In this document: positions 8,928 through 17,104 of the stretch, one piece after another
How the letters are laid out: each line of letters starts with the position of its first letter
Position numbering within the stretch: position 1 is the stretch's first letter
Origin: Candidatus Poribacteria bacterium
GTDB lineage: Bacteria; Poribacteria; WGA-4E; WGA-3G
Length of the DNA stretch: 64,000 nucleotides
Assembly: GCA_028818705.1 (NCBI GenBank)
Contig: JAPPNJ010000104.1
Span: 83,934 to 147,933, forward strand
Reading direction: 5' to 3'
Program-made: the position numbers and the translations under genes
Notes under the pieces: model-generated
Seen by the model: only the letters and a program-made list of their open reading frames with translations
What the model was told of the DNA's origin: nothing
Databases searched by the model: none

Positions 8928-9659
8928 TTATATCACATACGGTCGAGGATTCCGTTCAACTTCTTCTACAAGCGTATCGACATAATCCTTAATATAAAAC
9001 AGCCGACAGACCGCATCCCCTACCTCACCTTTTTTCAATCTACCGAGTGCCTCCCAAAACGCACCCAGTTCTTTACGCTCCAACCGAAGATATTCGGCGT
9101 CGGGATCTTCAGTGCGTTCTCTATTCCAATGAATTACCTCAACGAGATGCGCATAAGTTGATGACTCATAATCCACACCAAGCATCAGAAGCTTGGCATC
9201 CGAGGTGTAGGCGCGGAACATCGGTGAATGTGTGCCGTAAGTTTTTCCCCACGGGTATTGATCCCACGGAGATTCGTAGCCCTCACGTCGGAGGTGATCT
9301 GCCACAAACGCCCGCGCCCCTCTGCCGCGAGCCGCAATAGCGTGGGAATAGTGGTTAGAGCGGTAGGTATCGGACATCTGCCGAAAATACTCCGTCAGCC
9401 ACCCCACAGTGGACGGTGTCATATCAATGTTCCACGAGGCTATCCGTTCTTCCCGACTCGGTAACAGACTGAATGACGGCATCAGAATCAATCCATCTTG
9501 CCCGACAACCGTCTCTAAGGCAGAGATGACTGCTCTGGCTCCACCTTCAACAGGTCCCAAACTCTTGAAAGAGGAATGAATAAAAAGCGTATCCCCCTTT
9601 TCGATACCCAGATTGGTAAAGTCTTGTGTGAGTTTCTCGCATGTGTAAGGTGTTTTCAC
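8928..9659 (-). CDS. AAC(3)-family acetyltransferase-like protein
   Basis: A 243-residue protein with the antibiotic N-acetyltransferase fold of the AAC(3)/YokD type. The N-terminal KGDTLFIHSSFKSLG motif (about 21-35), the LMPSFS segment and the SHAIAARG histidine region are family features. Members transfer acetyl from acetyl-CoA to an amine; in environmental genomes many are not drug resistance enzymes and their substrates are unknown. The gene stands alone and converges with the membrane protein gene at 8920. No integron or mobile context is evident, so I would not call it a resistance gene. Confidence 0.8.
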   Translation of the reverse strand: MKTPYTCEKLTQDFTNLGIEKGDTLFIHSSFKSLGPVEGGARAVISALETVVGQDGLILMPSFSLLPSREERIASWNIDMTPSTVGWLTEYFRQMSDTYRSNHYSHAIAARGRGARAFVADHLRREGYESPWDQYPWGKTYGTHSPMFRAYTSDAKLLMLGVDYESSTYAHLVEVIHWNRERTEDPDAEYLRLERKELGAFWEALGRLKKGEVGDAVCRLFYIKDYVDTLVEEVERNPRPYVI

Positions 9660-9810
9660 TGTTTCGCCTTAAAGAAAGTTATCATATCCGTGAAGCCGTA
9701 GAGGACTGATGCTATGATAGGTATCAGACAATTATTTCTTTTTTCAGCCACGCATTAAACCCATCCACAGATTCAACCTTATCCTCAATAAGTCCTATTA
9801 TAACTAACAA

Positions 9811-10980
9811 CTATCCAACGGCACTATACACCCGCAACAACTCAACAACTTTTCTCGCTTCTGCTCTTCGCATCCGCTGTGCAACTTGCAATGGTGTCAA
9901 ATTTTTTTTATTTTTAACATTCAGATTAGCACCAGCAACGAGCAACGCTTCCAATGCTGCCCGCTGTTTTTCGCTATCTTTTATTGTTGATCGAATTGCA
10001 TCAAACAGTGGGGTCTCGCCATCGTTGTCGGTAGCGTTAAGCGGGGCACCTCTTTCGATCAGAAGATTGATAATTTTAAGAAAACCGGCTTTCGCTGCGT
10101 AATGCAACGCCGTTTTACCCTTGTAATTCCGAACATCGATATCGGCACCGAGTGCTAACAGTCTCTGAACTTTGTCGGGATGCTCCCTATTGTCGCCGCG
10201 GCATACGTAAACAAGATCGGGCCAACCCATGTGGCTCTTTTCGTTTATGTTTTTAGATGGGATTCCGTAACGCTTGAACAGTGTGCTTATTGCTGATCCG
10301 TCATCCAAGATACGCGGTGCTTTGCTTGGATCCGCACCGTTTTCGAGTAACAACTCGGCAATCTTCACCCGATCATCTGAAGCGGTGTAATCCAGAAAGC
10401 GTTCGCTGTAGGGTTCAATAATCGCACCGCGTGAAATAAGCAGTTCAACAATCGCAGTATTTTTGCTCCTGATGGCATAGCAGAGTGGGGTTGCCCACTC
10501 GGTTTCGCGATGCTCGAAAGTGGTAGGTCCTCCCGCGGGCAGCATCACTGCTTGAAGGTATCCTTTGTTGACGAGGTTTGGGTCGTTATCAAGGTGCGAA
10601 CGAACCGTGTCGTAGTCTCCAAGGTAGGCAGCGGTGTGAATGTCGATTGTCGCGCCGTGCTGAAGTAGATACTCCGCGACAACGTCGCGTCCTTCGTACC
10701 GTGCCACGCAGTAAGGCGTTATCTCAAGGCGGTGCTGGATGTGATAACAACCGGGCAAATTTATATCGGCACCCCGTTCCAGAAGAAATCGGGCCACCTC
10801 CAGTCTACCTCGGTACGCTGCCTCCCACAACATCGTCCGACCGTGCGAACCGACCGTGTGAATCCAAGCCGGATTATCATCAACCAATTCCTGAACGGTT
10901 TCAAGGTCGCCGCGTCCTGCTGCTGCGACAATGATTTTAAGAAAGTCACTCTGTTTTCCGGTAAGTTGAACTTTAGGCAT
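9811..10980 (-). CDS. Ankyrin-repeat protein
   Basis: A 389-residue protein made almost entirely of ankyrin repeats. Recognisable units include GRTMLWEAAYRGRLEVARFL (about 42-61), TPYCVARYEGRDVVAEYLL, TPLCYAIRSKNTAIVELLI, KTALHYAAKAGFLKIINLL and TPLFDAIRSTIKDSE. There is no signal peptide, TM or attached enzyme domain, so it is a cytoplasmic protein-protein interaction scaffold of unknown partner. The final repeats contain ALLVAGANLNVKNKKNLTPL. No operon partner is apparent: upstream is a repeat-rich gap and downstream a 150-base gap before the AAC(3)-like gene. Confidence 0.85.
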   Translation of the reverse strand: MPKVQLTGKQSDFLKIIVAAAGRGDLETVQELVDDNPAWIHTVGSHGRTMLWEAAYRGRLEVARFLLERGADINLPGCYHIQHRLEITPYCVARYEGRDVVAEYLLQHGATIDIHTAAYLGDYDTVRSHLDNDPNLVNKGYLQAVMLPAGGPTTFEHRETEWATPLCYAIRSKNTAIVELLISRGAIIEPYSERFLDYTASDDRVKIAELLLENGADPSKAPRILDDGSAISTLFKRYGIPSKNINEKSHMGWPDLVYVCRGDNREHPDKVQRLLALGADIDVRNYKGKTALHYAAKAGFLKIINLLIERGAPLNATDNDGETPLFDAIRSTIKDSEKQRAALEALLVAGANLNVKNKKNLTPLQVAQRMRRAEARKVVELLRVYSAVG

Positions 10981-11681
10981 TTACCTTATCCTTATTGAGT
11001 TTAAGTTGTCACTATACCGCTATGTAGCATAAACTGTTAGTTTGTGCATGCAAAGCCGCAAACTGAATGAAGTTTAATTATTTAAATCGGTAATTCTAAT
11101 TCCCCCAGGTCCGGTAAGTACGGTTTCCTAACCGCACCATAGGGGTCAATTTAGGGCTTTTTCACAACTTTTTAGAACAATTATTATACATATGCCGCCC
11201 TTACAGGGCTTGGGGATTTTTTGGTCACACGCTGCTATAAATATAACGTCCCTACGGGACTAAATCGCATATTTTATCCGAAGATGTTCTATTATTATAC
11301 ATATGCCGCCCTTACAGGGCTTGGGGATTTTTTGGTCACACGCTGCTATAAATATAACGTCCCTACGGGACTAAATCGCATATTTTATCCGAAGATGTTC
11401 TATGCTATACCAGCGGTGTTTGGATTTCAAAGCACTCCCATCAGTGCAAAAAACATCTTTATTTTTTTAAATTAACAGTTATGGTGCGGTTTCCTAACCG
11501 CACCGGACTTCGTCAATAAATTACCGAATTAATTTTTTAATTTTCATAAAGTTTCTGCTGCAAAAATACTCCTGATCGGAGACACTTTTCAATGAAAACT
11601 CGGTCTGTGGATCTAAAATTTTGGAATTAGCAACTCGGATTAATTGTAGAACAATGAAGATGATTTCAATCTACACACCGA
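10981..11681. other. Non-coding, repeat-rich gap
   Basis: About 700 bases without a credible gene. It holds a perfect 111-bp tandem duplication (11180-11401), two GGTGCGGTT..AACCGCACC hairpin-type repeats (around 11117-11139 and 11481-11503) and flanks GGGGTCAATTTAGGG at the left and TTTTTTAAATTAACAG at the right, which resemble the element at 55068-55344. Confidence 0.6.
11180..11401. repeat. Perfect 111-bp tandem duplication
   Basis: Bases 11180-11290 and 11291-11401 are identical. Each unit includes GCCGCCCTTACAGGGCTTGG and CGTCCCTACGGGACTAAA, two short palindromes that also occur, slightly changed, near 55150 and 55203. Perfect identity indicates recent duplication. Confidence 0.9.
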
Positions 11682-12437
11682 TCAACCTGCTTCCACAACG
11701 TACGGTCGTCTACCAACAGACGGTGGCAAGAGCATCCGTTTCTGTTGTTCGGTTAACGCACCGTATTTGCTGAGATCGTGATATTCCCCTGACCATGCGG
11801 AGTGTCCGGGACTGTATTTATAGAGGAGTGAGCGCCGTTGATGTTTTGCTCTCCACGTCATCGTTCCGTGAACGAGTGCTTCGGTGAAGAACAACACATC
11901 CCCTGCCTCGACAGGCGGTTGCACAACGTAGTGTGCGGGACGCTCAAAGTGCCGCACATCTGATGGCAATTCTCGCAAGAAATTGCTTTTGTGGCTTCCC
12001 GGAATGCAAGCGAATCCACCGGCGCCTTTTGGGGCATCCGCTAAATTGTACGTCATCACGGATAATCCGTTCCGCATAACCCCGTCCCGGTATTTGTACC
12101 AGTGATCCGCCTCAGGACCACCGGGTCCACCACCATCTTCACCGCCATGCAATCTACCACCTTGTTGTCCTTCATCCATAAAGATCGCATAATCGTGGTC
12201 TAAACGGACATGGGGACCTAATAGTTCGAGGAGATAAGGGAGAATTTTCGGATGGTCAATCAGGCTCTTAAAGGGTTCACCCCAAAGACTCGACACTCTA
12301 TCGCCGTGTCCTCTCAAATTATCGCTGGATTCTCTATCGATAATCTCATTCATCTCAGCGACTTCATCCTCGGTCAAGATGTTCTTTATCACGAGATATC
12401 CTTCAAGGTCTATTTGAAATTTTTCTTCGCTTGTCAT
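11682..12437 (-). CDS. Phytanoyl-CoA dioxygenase (PhyH) family protein, paralogue 1
   Basis: A 251-residue predicted Fe(II)/2-oxoglutarate dioxygenase. The double-stranded beta-helix region contains RLDHDYAIF, a first His in GRLHGGEDGG, the conserved NGLSVMTYNLADAP and GGFACIPGSHKSNF segments, and the distal His in EALVHGTMTW. PhyH enzymes hydroxylate diverse small molecules; the large families in Poribacteria-like genomes have no known substrates. The glycine-rich insertion after the first His (GGEDGGGPGGPE) is notable. A paralogue at 12672-13406 is very similar across its whole length, differing mainly near residues 35-45, so this is a local duplication. Confidence 0.85.
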   Translation of the reverse strand: MTSEEKFQIDLEGYLVIKNILTEDEVAEMNEIIDRESSDNLRGHGDRVSSLWGEPFKSLIDHPKILPYLLELLGPHVRLDHDYAIFMDEGQQGGRLHGGEDGGGPGGPEADHWYKYRDGVMRNGLSVMTYNLADAPKGAGGFACIPGSHKSNFLRELPSDVRHFERPAHYVVQPPVEAGDVLFFTEALVHGTMTWRAKHQRRSLLYKYSPGHSAWSGEYHDLSKYGALTEQQKRMLLPPSVGRRPYVVEAG

Positions 12438-12510
12438 TTGTAGAAATTCCTTTTTTCGATGTTGGTCGTCAGCATCGGCAGCCAGAGTCAGGATTCGGAG
12501 ATCCTGCCTA

Positions 12511-12545
12511 CATGGTAGTCAGTAGTCAGTAGTCAGTAGTCAGTA
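12511..12545. repeat. Heptamer microsatellite (GTAGTCA)4+
   Basis: Four clean copies of the seven-base unit gtagtca followed by gta, between the two dioxygenase genes. Copy-number change would be expected by slippage. It is not in a position to alter a reading frame. Confidence 0.8.
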
Positions 12546-12671
12546 AGAAAACGTTGGCATCAATTGTCAGAATCAGGGTTAAGCGTTGAGAGTCAGATAT
12601 CTCTCCTACAGGGGCAGTTAGCTTGTAGGTTGGGTTGAACGCAGAGAAACCCAACTGTATACTATAACACT

Positions 12672-13406
12672 CTAACCCACCTCAATAACAGGAGGCCGTC
12701 TACCGACCGATGGCGCCATCAGCATCCGTTTCTGTTGTTCGGTCAACCCATCGTATTTACTAATATCGTAATAATTCCCCGACCACGCCGAGTGTCCTGG
12801 ACTGTATTTATAGAGCAGCGAACGACGTTCATGATCGGCTGCCCATGGCATCGTCCCATGGATCAAAGCTTCAGTGAAAAATAACACATCACCGGCTTCA
12901 ACGGGAGGTTGGGCGACATAGTGTGCTGGACGCTCGAACCGGCGCACCTCTTGGGGAATCTCGGTCGGAAAATTACACTTATGGCTTCCGGGAATACAAG
13001 CAAACCCGCCTGCACCGGCAGGTGCATCCACCAGATTATAGGTCATCACAGATAATCCGTTCCGCATGTGCCCGTCGCGATATTTGTACCAGTGATCCCC
13101 GACGCGGCCGCCAGCACGTCCACCGTCCTCCCCGCCGTGCAGTCCGCCGCGTCCTTGACCTTTCTCCATGAAAATCGCATAGTCGTGATCCAGACGCACG
13201 TGTTGACCCAACAGTTCAACGAGATACGGCAAAATCTTCGGATGGTCAATCAGTCTCTTGAAGGGTTCACCCCAGAGACTCGGTGGGCCTTGACGATCCC
13301 CGTTATCGATAATGTCGTTCATCTCGGCGACTTCATCGTCAGTCAGGATGTTCTTTATAACAAGATACCCCTCAAGATCCACTTGGAATTTTTCTTCACC
13401 TGTCAT
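12672..13406 (-). CDS. Phytanoyl-CoA dioxygenase (PhyH) family protein, paralogue 2
   Basis: A 244-residue relative of the protein at 11682-12437, with the same start region (EEKFQVDLEGYLVIKNIL), the RLDHDYAIF and GGLHGGEDGG segments, NGLSVMTYNLVDAP, GGFACIPGSHKCNF and the distal His in EALIHGTMPW. GGAG lies nine bases before the ATG. Both copies keep all visible metal-site candidates, so both may be active. Separation by 234 bases containing microsatellite and repeat sequence suggests an old tandem duplication whose spacer was later filled with repeats. Substrate is unknown. Confidence 0.85.
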   Translation of the reverse strand: MTGEEKFQVDLEGYLVIKNILTDDEVAEMNDIIDNGDRQGPPSLWGEPFKRLIDHPKILPYLVELLGQHVRLDHDYAIFMEKGQGRGGLHGGEDGGRAGGRVGDHWYKYRDGHMRNGLSVMTYNLVDAPAGAGGFACIPGSHKCNFPTEIPQEVRRFERPAHYVAQPPVEAGDVLFFTEALIHGTMPWAADHERRSLLYKYSPGHSAWSGNYYDISKYDGLTEQQKRMLMAPSVGRRPPVIEVG

Positions 13407-14632
13407 GTGTGCGAACTCCTTTGGTTATAGCGGTCAGCAGTCGGCTATTAGCGATTAGCAGTTAGCAATTAGCAGTTGGCAGTTGGTTATCAGCAAAAGG
13501 ATTTTGCGACAGTTACACTTCCGCTGGTGAGGTTTCTCATGTTTGAGGGACTCCTCTCTATCGTGTGCAAATCATAGCATATTCAGCTGAAGAATGTCAA
13601 CTGGATATTAAGGGTATTTGGTTGCTGTCTGAATCGCGACTTATGCAGATGACGCGGATTTTTGGCTATCTGTGTATTCACTGGTTTTGACTGGGGACTT
13701 CATGAAAATTCTGCTTAAAATGTTACACCAGTGTAACATTTGGTGTCTAAGGCGTGTTGGTATGGATCCCAGTAACTGTAAGGGTTCATCGGCGTTTTTT
13801 TGTCGATAAATTTCTGTTGTGAAAAAAATAATTTGGCTTAAAGTGTAACATTTTAAGTTCGCTATTTATTGTCTGAATCTCAAATTTTCAGGATTTTAGG
13901 GTTATGTCTCTCTTTTGGATTGATGGCTGTTTTTCTAAATTTCATACTGATAACATAACATATTTTAAGTATATCATATATAAAGCGGACTGTCAAGAGG
14001 AATATTGGGTTTTTGGGTATCGGCGGTTGGTTCGTGTTTGTCTGAATCAGGATTTGCGGGATTGTATTTTAACAGGGGTTTTCACGGAGGCTTCACGGAG
14101 CTTTTTTTGGAGCCTTGATTTGATTGGGTTTGTGAACTTGGAATTGTGCGTTCTCCGTGAAAGCGAGTTTTAGTTATATTATGTTTAACGAATAGGTATA
14201 TTTTTGCTGGTTGTTGGTTGTCTGAATCACGGATTACACAGATTGCGCGAATGACACGGGTTTTTGGTGGCTATCGGTGGTTGGTTGGTATTTGTCTGAA
14301 TCAGGATTTGTGGGATTATAGGATTTTCAGGATAGATGGAACGGACGCAGCATTGGAGCAGGAGGCGTATCGTTTGTTGGAGAGGTTTATGACCTCGACT
14401 TTTCCGACACCGGTCTTTCCTAACCAACGACCTCAGTTCGTCAACTGACTGCCGACTGCTGATCGCTGATAGCCATCTGCTATCTGTAGGAGGGATCTCC
14501 TGATCCCGACTTCTAACTCCAGCGAAGTGCTATGCCTTCTACAAAGTGCTCTATTTTAGTTGTGGGTGGACTGTTGGATAAAATTTTCTAATATGGAGAA
14601 ATATGGAGAATTGTCATCTATAAGACACAAAT
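13407..14632. other. 1.2-kb non-coding gap with repeated TGTCTGAATC phrases
   Basis: I see no credible gene. The phrase TGTCTGAATC followed by an aggatttgcggga- or acggattacacagatt-like stretch recurs at about 13625, 13869, 14039, 14218 and 14294. Short frames here merely translate this repeat. The left end carries heptamer-type repeats (13430-13495). The region is AT-rich and borders the defence-type operon, so it may mark an insertion boundary. Confidence 0.55.
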
Positions 14633-17104
14633 TTAGTCTTCTAACAATTGCATGATTTCATCAAAACCAAAGTTCAAAAGGAACTCTGCATAATAACTAT
14701 CGAACAAATCTTTGAGGTAGGTCCCTAATTCAACATCGGAATTGCCATTATTATCGAAATCGGTCCCATTTTGTTCTTGTACAACCTGATATTTACGCGC
14801 CTTTGTAATTGAATACAAAAATAGGACGTGAGAATACACAGAGGCAACATATCTCTTATTGGCTATCTCTAACTGTTCCTGGCTGGCATTTCTAGTTTTT
14901 GCTTTGAAATTCTTTAAAACAGCGCTATCCATGTTGATATAAACGCTTTCTAACTTCTCACCATTTACCATCGGGTACATCACAGTAGCGAAGTCAATTT
15001 CCTGCCCTATTTCCGCTCCAAATTTCTCCCATGTTACACCGTTCCCGTTTCTTTCTGGTCTTTCCTCTTGGTAAATGAATGTAATGTTGGGCAATCCTAA
15101 AGTCGGGATTTCCTTCTTTTCAGGTTTCGGTGAGGGCTGCGAAGGTACTTTCGGCTCGCTTACTTTCACCCAGAATATTTCCTCAAGTTCCCCTGTTGAA
15201 TCTTCCAAGCTAACCTTGATTTTTACTTCATCTCCAACGCTTACTTCTTTTTTAGGATTGAGGTGGATTTTGATTGTTCCATCTTGAGGACTACTTCTCC
15301 GGACGTTGAATACATCTTCAATCCTGTCAACTTTTCCAGGGGCATTTCCACCCTCCGTTTCATTCGTTTTGTAGTCAAGGATGGCAATTTTCAACTCCCC
15401 CGGTTCTTCAATACGGTCAAAATAGTTGTTTTCAACATCCGTGTCAAAAAGGATTGTTTTCTCCCCACCAAGTGGTATTGCTACTACTTCCTTATCTCTG
15501 TTTCCCGGCGCACGACGTTTGAAAAATGCGGGAAAACGTTGCGGATTAAAGGGGTATTGTTCCTTTTCCCTCCGTTTTTTCTTCGTTGTGCTTTCAGTGT
15601 TCCCTTTTTGCTTACCTTTGGGTGGCAGGTCTAAATTTAAAGTTTGCTCCAACAACTTCAACAATTCTGTATTTCGTGAGAAATTCTGTGCGAAAGATTT
15701 GAGCAAGTCTTTTGCATCCTCACTTTCTACCGCTATTGAATCTTTGCGCCGTTTCTGAATTTCCGCTAAGCGTCCATTTTTGTCACCGAGTTTTTCTGCC
15801 AGAAATCTTCGTAATTCCCTTGTTTCTTCTCCTCCCTTTAATCGATCACGAGAAGCCATAAATAGTTCTTTGCGGAAATCGTAATTCATGTTTGTACAAT
15901 CAACATGAATAAGAAGGTGCTCCTTGAGTAAATTCAATTTTAAAGATTGGGTTATGAATGCAGATGTGTAGTGTCCATGAACCTGCCCATTGAGAGAAAA
16001 CAGCACGGACATGTTATTTTTGAAAAATTCTTGTCGAATTGTCTCCTTAGTTTTTTTCACAGATCGGTCATCAAGTTTCGTTTTGAACACATAACACGTT
16101 ACTTTCATTTTCCCAAAAAGCGCGTGGTCAAAATCTTCTGAGAAAAATTCTTCAACGTACTTGTTATCTTCTTGTTCTAACCTGCGCTTTATTCCGTATA
16201 GACCCCTTCGCAAAGAACTTTTAGGATAGCGTGCCTTTTTTTCGATCGTATACACTGGCAAAACAGGTTCAAACAGGTATTCGTTGATACTCAGGTTTAA
16301 ATCCCTTGAAATATCCGAAACCCCGGCAAGATGGTAAGAGTAGAGTTTGATAATGGTTCCAGTCGTAAAAGGTCTATTATACAAACATAAATTCTGCCTG
16401 TCTGCTTCAAAAGCAGGGATTTTTCCATCAATTTTCAGATATTCGTACCATGTATTCTTTTTGATTCCTGCTTCTGTCTCGCTCAACGGATGCTCTCTAA
16501 TCAGCGTGAAACCGAATTCCCCGGTGTCATCGTAACGCTTTGAGGCGATTAACTGATATCGCTTCTTGCCACAAAACACAATGGCACCACTACCACCCAT
16601 ATTGTATTTGCCTTGGACAAAGTGGATATCGTTTTTGTTTCCCCGCAAGAGTGACAGAAAAGTATTCTCAAATTCTTCAGGGTGTTGACCTTCACCGTCA
16701 TCATAAATAATTAGAGAGGTATTTCTCTTTGGCCCATCAGCAATTATTTGAATGCTCTCGGCTTGTTCATTTCGGTATCTTGCCAGATCCCAGTCTCTAT
16801 GATTTGGAAAGAAAATCGTTCTGGCTTCTTCCATAGACTGAGGAGCTTGACTGGATTCGGGTTTAATACCTGCTTCCAAACATTTTTTCATTAAGACCGC
16901 GTCGATTGAGTTCGTGATTTTCTCAATTAATGATGCAATCGGGGCAGATTGTTGATTTTCGATGACCCCGAAATAGTTTTCATTTTGACCGAGAGGATGC
17001 CAATTTTTATCAATGAAAATATTAGGGTGAGCGTTGACAACTTTATCAACATCATTCTCGGTTTGAGCGAAGTATAGTTTGTTAAAAAGTTGCCTCATGT
17101 TCAT
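14633..17104 (-). CDS. GHKL-type ATPase, last gene of a defence-like operon
   Basis: An 823-residue protein with an N-terminal Hsp90/MutL/histidine-kinase-type ATP site. The N-box is in LIEKITNSIDAV (Glu61, Asn65, Asp68), the G1 box is YDDGEGQHP (134-142) and the G2-like glycine loop is GKYNMGGSGAIVF (165-177). The middle region (about 330-460) has a SLNGQVHGHYTSAFI segment and a basic helix RRFLAEKLGDKNGRLAEIQK; the C-terminal half includes a beta-rich part followed by a helical end. It overlaps the upstream GHKL gene by ATGA, so translation is probably coupled. Two different GHKL ATPases in one operon recall MutL-containing defence loci, but I do not recognise the full protein. No nuclease motif is evident. 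Confidence 0.75.
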   Translation of the reverse strand: MNMRQLFNKLYFAQTENDVDKVVNAHPNIFIDKNWHPLGQNENYFGVIENQQSAPIASLIEKITNSIDAVLMKKCLEAGIKPESSQAPQSMEEARTIFFPNHRDWDLARYRNEQAESIQIIADGPKRNTSLIIYDDGEGQHPEEFENTFLSLLRGNKNDIHFVQGKYNMGGSGAIVFCGKKRYQLIASKRYDDTGEFGFTLIREHPLSETEAGIKKNTWYEYLKIDGKIPAFEADRQNLCLYNRPFTTGTIIKLYSYHLAGVSDISRDLNLSINEYLFEPVLPVYTIEKKARYPKSSLRRGLYGIKRRLEQEDNKYVEEFFSEDFDHALFGKMKVTCYVFKTKLDDRSVKKTKETIRQEFFKNNMSVLFSLNGQVHGHYTSAFITQSLKLNLLKEHLLIHVDCTNMNYDFRKELFMASRDRLKGGEETRELRRFLAEKLGDKNGRLAEIQKRRKDSIAVESEDAKDLLKSFAQNFSRNTELLKLLEQTLNLDLPPKGKQKGNTESTTKKKRREKEQYPFNPQRFPAFFKRRAPGNRDKEVVAIPLGGEKTILFDTDVENNYFDRIEEPGELKIAILDYKTNETEGGNAPGKVDRIEDVFNVRRSSPQDGTIKIHLNPKKEVSVGDEVKIKVSLEDSTGELEEIFWVKVSEPKVPSQPSPKPEKKEIPTLGLPNITFIYQEERPERNGNGVTWEKFGAEIGQEIDFATVMYPMVNGEKLESVYINMDSAVLKNFKAKTRNASQEQLEIANKRYVASVYSHVLFLYSITKARKYQVVQEQNGTDFDNNGNSDVELGTYLKDLFDSYYAEFLLNFGFDEIMQLLED

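Noticed and set aside
8928..9659. Calling the AAC(3)-like gene an aminoglycoside resistance gene
   Set aside because: The family is common in environmental bacteria without resistance function, and there is no mobile or resistance context.
11221..11475. Open frame over the 111-bp tandem duplication
   Set aside because: Its two halves are simply the duplicated non-coding unit read in one frame.
13904..14448. Two short open frames in the gap before the GHKL gene
   Set aside because: They translate the TGTCTGAATC-type repeat phrases, lack ribosome binding sites and show no protein-like pattern.
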